DNA of 64,000 bases from Fictibacillus arsenicus (GTDB lineage: Bacteria; Bacillota; Bacilli; Bacillales; Fictibacillaceae), in the NCBI RefSeq assembly GCF_001999465.1, contig NZ_MQMF01000002.1, positions 744,001 to 808,000 of the forward strand, in the 5' to 3' direction. The notes beneath the pieces are model-generated. The model was not told the origin of the DNA. It made no database searches and saw only the letters and a program-made list of their open reading frames with translations. Both the position numbers and the translations under genes were made by a program. This document shows, in pieces, positions 50,353-58,248 of this stretch. Position 1 is the first letter of the stretch. Every line of letters begins with the position of its first letter.

Positions 50353-51435
50353 TTAATAATGGGCCACACATAACATGTTTCTCCCTGATCGTTTCGCTTC
50401 ATATAAAGCTTTGTCTGCATCGTTTATGATTAAACCCGTCTCTTTGGTCGTATCTGAGTAGCACGATACTCCAATTGAAACGGTCAAGTTAACCGTACCC
50501 CCTTGCGTTAAAGCAAATGGTTTATCTTCGACGGTTTTCCTTATTCTCTCACCAATCTGAACGGCTTGATCTAACGGACAATCGAGTAATAACACTGTAA
50601 ATTCTTCCCCGCCGTTTCGGCTCACGATATCAAACGTTCTTGTACAGGATCGAAGGATATACCCAAGTTCTTTTAGGACAACATCTCCTTCTGCATGGCC
50701 GTATGTATCATTTATCTTTTTGAAAAAATCGATATCAATATATAACAATGATAACTTTTTATTCTTTTTCTCAAGTTCCTCTAGCGTTTGGTTAAATATT
50801 TCATCAAACTTTCGTACATTGTTTAACCCTGTTAATGGATCGATCATAGATTCCGATTTGTACTTATTGAAAAGCTCTTGGCTTTTACGCAAGAACGTTA
50901 CGGTATTAAAAGCGATATATCCGGAAAGATATGAAGCAATCCAATAGATAGGCAGCAGAGTTATAAGAAAGTTAATATCCTCTATGAGATATATGAACAA
51001 GATGCTGGCGGATATATTTATAAAGGTCAGCATGAGAAGCTGTTTCATCTGTTTTGATAAGTTCGAATTTGAAATCAAAACAGAAAAAATCGCGACCACA
51101 AACACTAGTATAGATGAAGCATAAGAAGAGATATTGATTCCGATTAAAAAACGCCCGCCGATGACCATGAACATCGATATAAAAGTTGGAACCACGCCGC
51201 CGAAGTAGGCTAATAAAATGATAGGTATGAGACGGAGATCAATAATTGTCGTTCCAATGTTAATACTGTAGTGCATCAATACGTTTCCTAATATCCCCCC
51301 AAAAATCCCAGATTGCGCTTTTATCCTATAAGAGGATTTGGATGTTAACGGAGATCGATTTGAAACCTGCGTATATAAGAATAACAATGAGATAAGTATC
51401 GCAAGGTTCGCAAAAAGATCTTTAATAATTATCAT
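50353..51435 (-). CDS. Membrane-bound diguanylate cyclase (5TMR-LYT plus GGDEF)
   Basis: The 360-residue protein has six hydrophobic helices (residues 1-185) of the 5TMR-LYT type and a C-terminal GGDEF domain. MIDPLTGLNNVRKFDE opens the domain, followed by LLYIDIDFFKKINDTYGHAEGDVVLKELG and RNGGEEFTVLL with intact GGEEF. RTFD stands five residues before GGEEF, a complete inhibitory I-site, so feedback control by c-di-GMP is expected. The layout is close to B. subtilis DgcK (YhcK). The start at 51435 is chosen to fit the membrane helix; its ribosome site (GGTGATG) is weak. Confidence 0.87.
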   Translation of the reverse strand: MIIIKDLFANLAILISLLFLYTQVSNRSPLTSKSSYRIKAQSGIFGGILGNVLMHYSINIGTTIIDLRLIPIILLAYFGGVVPTFISMFMVIGGRFLIGINISSYASSILVFVVAIFSVLISNSNLSKQMKQLLMLTFINISASILFIYLIEDINFLITLLPIYWIASYLSGYIAFNTVTFLRKSQELFNKYKSESMIDPLTGLNNVRKFDEIFNQTLEELEKKNKKLSLLYIDIDFFKKINDTYGHAEGDVVLKELGYILRSCTRTFDIVSRNGGEEFTVLLLDCPLDQAVQIGERIRKTVEDKPFALTQGGTVNLTVSIGVSCYSDTTKETGLIINDADKALYEAKRSGRNMLCVAHY

Positions 51436-51580
51436 TTTTTCATCACCAACTAGTAAAATACCACACTTTCCATCCAATAACTAACATTAATTCCAAAATA
51501 TTTGTTACGTTTTTTTATTTGGCTCATTTCTAAAAGATTCTGGCTTTTTAGTATTTTTGTTCTTTCTGTTCATTGAAAAA

Positions 51581-51709
51581 TTGATTGGAGCGGAAGGTGC
51601 GAGACTCCTGCGGGACGAGCGGTCAGGTGAGACCCTTAATGGCGCAAAGCGGCAAGGGGCTCACCGCACGCCCCGCGGAAAGCGAAGCAACCTGGAGCGG
51701 AAATCAACT
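51581..51709. repeat. Dispersed GC-rich repeat, short form (copy 5, inverted)
   Basis: About 130 bp, from TTGATTGGAGCGGAAGG to GGAGCGGAAATCAAC, with the same CCGCACGCCCCGCGGAAAGC block in reverse. It lacks the long-form module. It lies in the divergent gap between the cyclase and oxidoreductase-like genes; 51710-51846 otherwise holds only leader sequence. Confidence 0.85.
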
Positions 51710-51846
51710 ACTTACAAGAGCAACAAAGTTTCCGAAAACAGCCTTTTATTTTGAAATCCTTATGTATTAAAAAAACGAACCGTTCGCGATTATTGAGAAA
51801 AACCACTATGATGAATATAAGAAATATATTAACAGGAGTGCGTAAA

Positions 51847-52398
51847 TTGACTAAAATTCTATTAATCGGCAGTGGTCATGCCCATCTATCCATTATTCGA
51901 CGTCTAATAAACGAGAAACACAAAGATTACGAAATCACGCTTATCACACCTTCTAAAAAAGATGTCCAAATTGATTTAGAAGTATTAAGTGAAAAAAGTT
52001 CTGTTTCTATTATAGAAGACACCATTATCTCGTTTGATCCTATGCAAAAAATGCTGCTGTGCTTTTCAGGCGAGATCTACCGTTTTGATGTGATCTCTTT
52101 TAATATGGATATGAAGTTCTCTCTATTTAGACAAGCACTGGTTCCGGTTGTTGAAAATGGCGCAATGCTTGTAGAAGACACCCTCCAAAATGCTGAATAT
52201 CCGATTTTATTTGGTGCGGGAGAAAGTGTTTCTATTGTAGGTGGAGCATCCAATAAAACTGAATCCCCAGACAAACAAGCTGATTTGTTATGGAACAATA
52301 TGAAAAGGTATTTGAAGGGCCAAAAGCTTCAATCATTAAACAGCGGGAATGACACTTTCTTCAGTAGTTGGACTGAGCGTTTATTTAAAAGAAGATGA
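51847..52398 (+). pseudogene. Shortened pyridine-nucleotide-disulfide oxidoreductase-like protein
   Basis: The 183-codon frame begins TKILLIGSGHAHLSIIRRL, the FAD-binding start of Ndh/selenide-type oxidoreductases, and ends with the family-like EYPILFGAGES...DLLWNNMKRYLKGQKLQSLNSGN block. Members normally have about 350-370 residues. Here the stretch between ITLITPSKKD and VQIDLEVLS (usually a flavin-contact region) and the whole middle NAD domain are missing without any stop. It is thus an in-frame deletion remnant, perhaps still translated. A TTG start lies after AGGAGTGCG. Confidence 0.6.
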
Positions 52399-52406
52399 TT
52401 TCCACA

Positions 52407-52436
52407 AAAAAGAAGAGGCGGCTGCCTCTTCTTTAC
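52407..52436. terminator. Bidirectional terminator
   Basis: AAAGAAGAGGC pairs with GCCTCTTCTTT over GGCT; it lies between the converging oxidoreductase remnant and the aminopeptidase gene. Confidence 0.83.
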
Positions 52437-52438
52437 TT

Positions 52439-53707
52439 TCATGCTTTTACAGCATGGGCCCGTTGAGTCGCCATAAACTCCTCGATCTCTTCTGTTTCAC
52501 GCATGATATCTTTTGAAAGATTTTCGAATCCATCTTCTGTTACCAAAATATCATCCTCGATTCGGATTCCAATCGACTCTTCTTCAATATACAATCCAGG
52601 CTCGATGGTGATCACCATTCCTGGTTCCAGCACGCGGTCTTTGTATGACCCAACATCATGCGTATCCAGTCCAAGGAAATGCCCCACACTATGGTAATAG
52701 TATTTGGAGATTTCAGAGTCCTCTTGAATCAAGCCGATTTTTTTGCACTCTTCGGAAAGCACTTTTTTCGCATGTTCATTAAGATCCGCATATGGAAGGC
52801 CCGGTTTGATCATTGCTGTTGTTTCTTTTAGGGCTTTTAACACAATGTTATAAAGCTCTTTCTGACGATCTGTAAATTTCCCATTTACCGGAAACGTGTA
52901 GCTGATGTCGGCACTATAATAGTCTTTTTGTGCGCCGAGATCCAGCAGAACGAGATCACCGTCTTTCGTTTGCGCATTATTGTGCTCATAGTGCAGCACA
53001 GTTGCGTTCTTGCCGCTCGCTGTAATAGTTTTGAAGGCATAATCTCGAACACCATTGTATTTTAATGTGAAATCAAAATGTGCTTCTAGCTGATATTCCA
53101 TTATTCCAGGCTTAGCGTTCTTCAGAACATTATAGATTCCTTCTTTTGTGATTTCGATTGATTCTTTAATCTTCTGAATCTCTTCAGTTGTTTTGAAGAC
53201 GCGCAGTTCACAGATCTCAGGATAGATGTTGCTGATCGTAACATGCGGATAATGCTCACGGATGTGTTTTGCAAAAAGAGATGTGCTCGTTGGTGCACCT
53301 GACCACCCGCGGCGCTCTAAATCCAGACACACTTCCTTCGCTTGATTCGTAAAGAAGTTTCCTGCTACAAAAGATTCAAAGCTATCTACATATTTAATGT
53401 CTTTGATTCCAGAGATGTTTTCCGCTTCTTCTTTTGAAACGGTTTTACCGACCCACTTCTCCATTACCGGATCCGCTTTTTCGATAAAAAGCGTTTCCTC
53501 AAACGTTTGACCATTCTTTTTCATCATCAGAATTACTTTAGGCTCGTTAATTCCCGTTAAGTAATAAAAGTTGCGATTCGGTACGAACGCATAGTCCTCA
53601 TCTGCAGATTTTTGAGGTGCTTTTCCAGCGAAAAGAATCGTGAGCGATTCATCTGGAAGCAATGCTTTCAATCTGTTACGATTTCTTTCAAAAAAATAGG
53701 ATTCCAT
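52439..53707 (-). CDS. M24B aminopeptidase P-family protein (Xaa-Pro peptidase)
   Basis: The 422-residue protein has an AMP_N domain (residues 1-130, FFERNRNRLKALLPDESLTILFAGKAP..., FYYLTGINEP) and a pita-bread catalytic domain. The five metal ligands are in LLDLGAQ and SADISYTFP (two Asp), HSVGHFLGLDTHD (His), IEPGLYIE (Glu) and GIRIEDDILV (Glu). This is the PepP layout, which removes N-terminal residues before proline. GAAGGAGGATCTAC precedes the ATG. Single gene. Confidence 0.88.
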   Translation of the reverse strand: MESYFFERNRNRLKALLPDESLTILFAGKAPQKSADEDYAFVPNRNFYYLTGINEPKVILMMKKNGQTFEETLFIEKADPVMEKWVGKTVSKEEAENISGIKDIKYVDSFESFVAGNFFTNQAKEVCLDLERRGWSGAPTSTSLFAKHIREHYPHVTISNIYPEICELRVFKTTEEIQKIKESIEITKEGIYNVLKNAKPGIMEYQLEAHFDFTLKYNGVRDYAFKTITASGKNATVLHYEHNNAQTKDGDLVLLDLGAQKDYYSADISYTFPVNGKFTDRQKELYNIVLKALKETTAMIKPGLPYADLNEHAKKVLSEECKKIGLIQEDSEISKYYYHSVGHFLGLDTHDVGSYKDRVLEPGMVITIEPGLYIEEESIGIRIEDDILVTEDGFENLSKDIMRETEEIEEFMATQRAHAVKA

Positions 53708-53846
53708 GTAGATCCTCCTTCGTTTATTGTTAAAAGCTAAAACCGACTGATTAGTTTATTTATGTATTTATATTATAATAAGTTTTCCGTTTAAATGACA
53801 GGTATTTTTAGAATTTTCCAAAACGTCATTACCAACAAAAGGTAAA

Positions 53847-53901
53847 TTATGTAATGAACCTCGATAATTATGTGATGATGTGGCTTTTTTATGTGATTAT
53901 T
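53847..53901. repeat. Period-21 intergenic array, TTATGTGAT class (short)
   Basis: Three units start at 53847 (TTATGTAATG), 53868 (TTATGTGATG) and 53889 (TTATGTGATT), exactly 21 bp apart. The core is a relative of the CGTGGGATTATT core of the array at 46435. It lies between two minus-strand peptidase genes. Confidence 0.7.
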
Positions 53902-53950
53902 CCCTTTTCAGCCTTCTGCAAGCGTCATTCATCCCCTGTATACTATAAAA

Positions 53951-53983
53951 AAGCTAACCACTTCATGAAATGATTAGCTTCCG
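53951..53983 (-). terminator. Terminator of pepT
   Basis: AAGCTAA-CCACTTCA...TGAAATG-ATTAGCTT forms a long hairpin 7 bp past the stop; on the minus strand TTTTTT follows. Confidence 0.78.
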
Positions 53984-53989
53984 TCTGTT

Positions 53990-55222
53990 TTATGCTTCCT
54001 GTTCGAACAATTGAACGAGTTCGACGATGACTTGAGTCGCTTTGATCATGTTATCGACTGAGATGTATTCGTGTCTGCCGTGATAGTTTTCCCCGCCTGT
54101 GAATATATTCGGTGTCGGCAATCCCATATAAGATAGCTGAGACCCGTCCGTTCCGCCCCGGATTGGCTTAACGATTGGTTCGATCTCTAAATTCTTCATC
54201 GCTTTGTAAGCGAGGTCTACGATTTCTTTAACAGGTTCGATCTTCTCCCTCATGTTGTAATACGTATCTTCCATCTTCAGTTGAATATTGTCATTGCCAT
54301 ATTTTTCTTTAAGTTCATCAACGATCGCTTGCATCTTCGCTTTTCTTTTCGCAAAAAGTTCCTTGTCATGATCCCGGATGATATAAGCCATCTCGGTCAT
54401 TTCGACGTCACCTTTTAATCCAAGCAGATGGTAAAAGCCTTCATAACCTTCCGTAAGTTCAGGTGCCTCGTCGGCAGGCAGCTTGCTGTTCAGCTCCATC
54501 GCGATTTTAGCAGAGTTGATCATCTTTCCTTTAGCGGAGCCTGGGTGAATGTTCTTGCCTAGAATTTTAATCTTCGCATCTGCCGCATTGAAGCTTTCAT
54601 ATTCCAGCTCGCCAAGAGGCCCGCCGTCCATCGTGTAGGCAAATTTAGCGCCAAATGCAGACACATCGAACTTATGCGGACCGCGGCCGATCTCCTCATC
54701 CGGTGTGAACGCCACTCTGATCTTGCCGTGCTTGATTTCTGGATGGTCGATTAAATACTTCATTGCCGTCATGATCTCTGCAATACCAGCTTTGTTGTCT
54801 GCACCAAGCAGCGTTGTGCCGTCAGTTGTGATCAGCGTATGACCTTTATAATCTTTTAAACTAGGAAAATCTTTTGGTGATAGTTCAATATGTAAGTCTT
54901 TGTTTAGTATGATTGATTCCCCGTCATAGTTTTCAACGATCTGCGGCTTGACGTTCTTTCCTGTAAAATCAGTCGCAGTATCCACATGTGCCAAGAATCC
55001 GATCACAGGTACATCTTTTTCCGAATTAGATGGAAGTGTTGCCATCACATAGCCGTAGTCGTCAATTGTAACTTCTTCCATGCCGATCTGCTGCAATTCT
55101 TCTACGAGCAAGTTTGCTAGAGTCAGCTGCCCAGGTGTTGAAGGGGTAGATTCACTGCTGGCATCTGATTGTGTGTCTACTTTTACATAAGAAGTAAATC
55201 TATCAATGATCTCTTGTTTCAA
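53990..55222 (-). CDS. pepT: Peptidase T (tripeptide aminopeptidase)
   Basis: The 410-residue M20B zinc peptidase matches PepT throughout: [13 protein letters not shown] at the start and [15 protein letters not shown] with the HxD metal motif near residue 78. [17 protein letters not shown] (bridging Asp) and [17 protein letters not shown] (Glu pair) follow, then [50 protein letters not shown]. It cuts the N-terminal residue from tripeptides in the cytoplasm. TTG start (55222) after GAGGAGTTGAGTGAAA. Full length. Confidence 0.95.
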   Translation of the reverse strand: MKQEIIDRFTSYVKVDTQSDASSESTPSTPGQLTLANLLVEELQQIGMEEVTIDDYGYVMATLPSNSEKDVPVIGFLAHVDTATDFTGKNVKPQIVENYDGESIILNKDLHIELSPKDFPSLKDYKGHTLITTDGTTLLGADNKAGIAEIMTAMKYLIDHPEIKHGKIRVAFTPDEEIGRGPHKFDVSAFGAKFAYTMDGGPLGELEYESFNAADAKIKILGKNIHPGSAKGKMINSAKIAMELNSKLPADEAPELTEGYEGFYHLLGLKGDVEMTEMAYIIRDHDKELFAKRKAKMQAIVDELKEKYGNDNIQLKMEDTYYNMREKIEPVKEIVDLAYKAMKNLEIEPIVKPIRGGTDGSQLSYMGLPTPNIFTGGENYHGRHEYISVDNMIKATQVIVELVQLFEQEA

Positions 55223-55391
55223 TTTTCACTCAACTCCTCTGATTTTGTTTTATCATAGCATGTTTTTCTAACGGTCACCTATTCTGATAATCGTTTGTCA
55301 GACCATTCACCTATTTAAATAAATTTCAAATTTTCAACAGTTAATTTCATTGTTTGGATGCATATATTTATAGTTGAGAGGGGGCACACCT

Positions 55392-56375
55392 ATGTACAAT
55401 ACGTTATTGTTTTGTGATCCTGGAATTGATGATTCGCTCGCGATCATGTATGCACTGCTTAATCCTGAAATAAATGTGGTGGGCATTGTTTCAAGTTACG
55501 GGAACGTGCCTCAGCAGCAAGCCACTCAAAATATCGCGTATCTCTTGCAGCTTGCGAACCGGCCGGACATCCCAATAATCGCTGGTGCACGAAGTCCTTT
55601 TAGCGGCGAGATCGCCATCTATTATCCTGAAATTCACGGTGAAGAAGGCCTCGGACCGATCCAGCCGCCAAATACGATTCCGCGTGAGATTCTTAATTTT
55701 GATGAGATCTTTAAAATCATAAAACGCTATGAGAACAACCTGGTTATCGTCGATGTTGGAAGGTCTACCTCTTTAGCAACGGCATTTATTTTAGGCGGCG
55801 ACGAACAAATGCATAAGGTTTCAGCTTTTTATATTATGGGAGGTGCCTTTCTGGTTCCGGGGAATGTCACCTCTCTTGCCGAAGCAAACTTTCATGGCGA
55901 TGCAATTGCATCAAATCTAGTACTCAATAAAGCTAGGAACGTCTATATCTTTCCATTGAACGTGACAAACTATGCAATCATCAAACCTGAAACCATCACG
56001 CAAATATCTTCTGCAAACTATAATTCTTTTTCACCTTTAATTAAACCGATCTTTGATTTCTATAACGAAGCGTATAAAAAGCTGGTACCCGGAATTGAAG
56101 GAAGTCCCATACATGATGTATTGCCATTATTTGCGCTGACCAATCCAGATAAAGTACGCTATGTGGACAGAAAAGCATCGGTTTCGATCAACATGGACGA
56201 TACAAAAGGACTCAGCCAAGGAGACTTTAGACCACGAGCTCCTCAAGAAGAACCACCTGATGCAGTTGATCATATTGCAAATTGGTTTGATTACAACGCT
56301 TTTTTGCAAGACTTTATAAAAACCATGACCAACGGAGGCAATCGCATATTTCACAAAAAATCTTCATCCGTCTAA
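55392..56375 (+). CDS. Inosine/uridine-preferring nucleoside-hydrolase-family protein with altered active site
   Basis: The 327-residue protein has the nucleoside-hydrolase fold opening (NTLLFCDPGIDDSLAIMYALL) and the later blocks GIVSSYGNVPQQQATQNIAYLLQL, FYIMGGAF and EANFHGDA. However, the calcium motif DTDPGxDD is changed to FCDPGIDD (first Asp lost). The usual GPLTNLA is VGRSTSLA, and the late HDxLA is HDVLPLF. Three of the expected Asp ligands remain. It may hydrolyse a different N-riboside or be non-enzymatic. GAGGGGGCACACCT precedes the ATG at 55392. Confidence 0.8.
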   Translation: MYNTLLFCDPGIDDSLAIMYALLNPEINVVGIVSSYGNVPQQQATQNIAYLLQLANRPDIPIIAGARSPFSGEIAIYYPEIHGEEGLGPIQPPNTIPREILNFDEIFKIIKRYENNLVIVDVGRSTSLATAFILGGDEQMHKVSAFYIMGGAFLVPGNVTSLAEANFHGDAIASNLVLNKARNVYIFPLNVTNYAIIKPETITQISSANYNSFSPLIKPIFDFYNEAYKKLVPGIEGSPIHDVLPLFALTNPDKVRYVDRKASVSINMDDTKGLSQGDFRPRAPQEEPPDAVDHIANWFDYNAFLQDFIKTMTNGGNRIFHKKSSSV

Positions 56376-56453
56376 ACAACTTGTCCCCTCCCGCATATGA
56401 TATAGTACCAGCGCTAAAGTTAAGGTGCTGTGACAATAGCGGGGGTGATTTTA

Positions 56454-56573
56454 ATGGGTTGGAACAATTGCTGGGACAAATGCGAGTCCTCTTCTTCTTC
56501 AAGCTGGGTTCATTTAAAATGTAAAAAGCGCAAGAAAAAGAAGAAAAAGTGCGGCTGCAGAGACAAACACTGA
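56454..56573 (+). CDS. Tiny Cys/Lys-rich protein
   Basis: The 39-residue frame starts MGWNNCWDKCESSSSSSW and ends in a Lys/Arg run with CGCRDKH. It contains five Cys and a stretch of eight basic residues out of nine. GGGGGTG lies before the ATG at a good distance, and a terminator follows the stop. The composition is like small spore-coat or outer-coat peptides; no family is recognised. Confidence 0.6.
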   Translation: MGWNNCWDKCESSSSSSWVHLKCKKRKKKKKKCGCRDKH

Positions 56574-56587
56574 TTTTAAATCATAAA

Positions 56588-56617
56588 AAGAAGGAGTCCT
56601 TAAAGGGGCTCCTTTTC
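56588..56617 (+). terminator. Terminator of the Cys/Lys-rich gene
   Basis: AAGGAGTCC pairs with GGGGCTCCTT over TTAAA, then TTTCC follows. Confidence 0.68.
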
Positions 56618-56647
56618 CGCTTGATATGGCAATACCGAACACGATCC

Positions 56648-56758
56648 CTATAGCGATACAATGCCGATGTTTTTTAGAGCGAGTCCGATCGCAATACCAA
56701 TCGCCATACCCACCGCAAAGCCGCTGTTTGAAAAAGAGTATGTTTTTGATTTTTTCAA
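56648..56758 (-). CDS. Small glycine-zipper membrane protein, possibly truncated
   Basis: A 36-residue frame uses a TTG start 5 nt after AAGGAGGTAACC. The sequence (SFSNSGFAVGMAIGIAIGLALKNIG) is a glycine-zipper helix found in small Bacillus proteins. Just past the stop another frame continues the same style (AIGIVFGIAISSGKGAP), so a 1-nt change probably truncated a longer protein of about 55-60 residues. It follows the DUF1801 gene by 12 bp and may share its transcript. Confidence 0.5.
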   Translation of the reverse strand: MKKSKTYSFSNSGFAVGMAIGIAIGLALKNIGIVSL

Positions 56759-56770
56759 GGTTACCTCCTT

Positions 56771-57193
56771 TTATTCTTGCGGATATGTTTTCTGTAGAAA
56801 GGCAACAGACTGCTGGATCAATTTCTTAAGCACTTCAACATCAACATCATCTACTTTATTTATGTACACACAAGCTGCTCCGGTCGTATGTTTGCCAAAT
56901 TTGTTCAGCAATTCTTCCCGGTTCGGGTCTCCGGGTGCAAAATAGAGACTGATCTTCGCTTTGCGCGGCGAAAAGCCAACGAGCGCTGCATCCCCTTCAT
57001 GACCTGTTTTGTATTTATAGTGATATGATCCAAACCCGATAATGCTCGGTCCCCACATCTTTGCCTCAAAACCGGTCGTCTCAGTAAAAATATCTAACAG
57101 TTTATAAGCATCTTCCCGCTTTTTTGGATTTTCTACGTTTTCAATAAACTCGATGACACTGTTATCGTTCACTTTTGTTTTCAGTTCGTACAT
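56771..57193 (-). CDS. DUF1801-family protein (YdhG-like)
   Basis: The 140 residues match DUF1801: NVENPKKREDAYKLLDIFTETTGFEAKMWGPSIIGFGSYHYKYKTGHEGD (residues 19-68), LVGFSPRKAKISLYFAPG and ELLNKFGKHTTGAACVYINKVDDVD. The fold is a small alpha/beta one related to frataxin-like proteins; the role is unknown. AAAGGAGTACCAAT precedes the ATG. Confidence 0.85.
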   Translation of the reverse strand: MYELKTKVNDNSVIEFIENVENPKKREDAYKLLDIFTETTGFEAKMWGPSIIGFGSYHYKYKTGHEGDAALVGFSPRKAKISLYFAPGDPNREELLNKFGKHTTGAACVYINKVDDVDVEVLKKLIQQSVAFLQKTYPQE

Positions 57194-57342
57194 ATTGGTA
57201 CTCCTTTACCATATTTTGACCTATGATAAGTCTTCTACAGATAAAATCGTTATCCTTTTAAAAGATATACTTAATAACGTGCAGTTTCGAACCTCGAAAC
57301 TGGTCCTCACACGGTGCGCCCAGGGGTATATTTTGCGAACCT

Positions 57343-57440
57343 GAATCTTAAAGTTTTAAACATGAATCCACTAGTTTCGGTGCTCAATCCAGAAATTTAG
57401 CCTTTGAATCCAAAAGTTTTTATCGTTTATCCACGAGATG
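57343..57440. repeat. Period-21 intergenic array, AATCCA class
   Basis: GAATCT/AATCCA cores begin near 57344, 57365, 57386, 57407 and 57428 (the last as TATCCACG), exactly 21 bp apart. On the other strand the core reads TGGATT, the same as in the array at 18364. It lies between two minus-strand genes. The preceding 57194-57342 shows nothing but promoter-like sequence for the DUF1801 gene. Confidence 0.82.
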
Positions 57441-57490
57441 TCATTCCTCGCCAAATTCTGGCCCCTCCGTTACACTTCTTCAAAAAAAAA

Positions 57491-57513
57491 CAGGCGGAGT
57501 CAACATCCGCCTG
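57491..57513 (-). terminator. Terminator of the spore-surface-like protein gene
   Basis: CAGGCGGA pairs with TCCGCCTG over a 7-nt loop; on the minus strand a run of nine Ts follows. Confidence 0.85.
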
Positions 57514-57526
57514 ATTCTCAAAACAG

Positions 57527-58072
57527 CTAGCACTTATTACATACAACAAAATTGCTGTACGGGAAGAACAATGCTGGATCTGCCTGCTCAAGACCGGCTT
57601 CTTGGAAATTAAATACACTTCCTCCAATGACCGAAATTTCGGCAAGCCCGCAAAGTACTGTACTTTTATCCGAACTAACGTTGAAATCACCTTTTGCCGT
57701 TACGCGATAAACTGCATTACTCTCATCTTTTCCTATTCCCAATCCACGAGGAATATTTCTTTCGATTCGTGTACACGTATGGGGCTTTAAAGTGAAGTAA
57801 CCTAATTTAATTTCTTTTTCTTCAATGTCTTTATATACATTTAGATGACCACTCATAGGTGTTCTTGGTTCTAGACAAACACCAAGTGTTACTTTTACTT
57901 TGAGATATTTGTCTGTCGGATTTTTTAAAATGATAATGATTCGATCGTTTTCCCTGCCGCCTTGAAGCTCTGAATCGACTTCTTCCGGAACCAGAAACGG
58001 ACCGGTGGTGATTTTTACCTTACTACTCTTATGTTTATCTTTGGATTTAGATTTATCTTTCGATTCGCTCAT
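57527..58072 (-). CDS. Hypothetical beta-rich protein, possibly spore-surface
   Basis: The 181 residues start with a strongly charged Lys/Ser/Asp tail (SESKDKSKSKDKHKSSK) and continue as a beta-sandwich-like domain (IIIILKNPTDKYLKVKVTLGVCLEPRTP, GYFTLKPHTCTRIERN, AVYRVTAKGDFNVS). The C-terminus ends FVVCNKC with a CxxC pair. No signal peptide is visible. This form is common among Bacillus coat or exosporium proteins, and it is divergent from a glycosyltransferase run. ATAGGAGGGCTTTAA precedes the ATG. The function is inferred from context only. Confidence 0.6.
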   Translation of the reverse strand: MSESKDKSKSKDKHKSSKVKITTGPFLVPEEVDSELQGGRENDRIIIILKNPTDKYLKVKVTLGVCLEPRTPMSGHLNVYKDIEEKEIKLGYFTLKPHTCTRIERNIPRGLGIGKDESNAVYRVTAKGDFNVSSDKSTVLCGLAEISVIGGSVFNFQEAGLEQADPALFFPYSNFVVCNKC

Positions 58073-58248
58073 TTAAAGCCCTCCTATTGTTCTGTTCTAA
58101 ACTGTCATTAAACCTCAACATATTAGATGCACTACTCCTTAAAAAGGAATGGGCTCTTAGGCAATTTTGTGTTTTTTAATATGAGGAGTGGCTTTGGACT
58201 TATCTGAAACATATACATATGAAAGTACGTATGAATGAGGTGATACAT

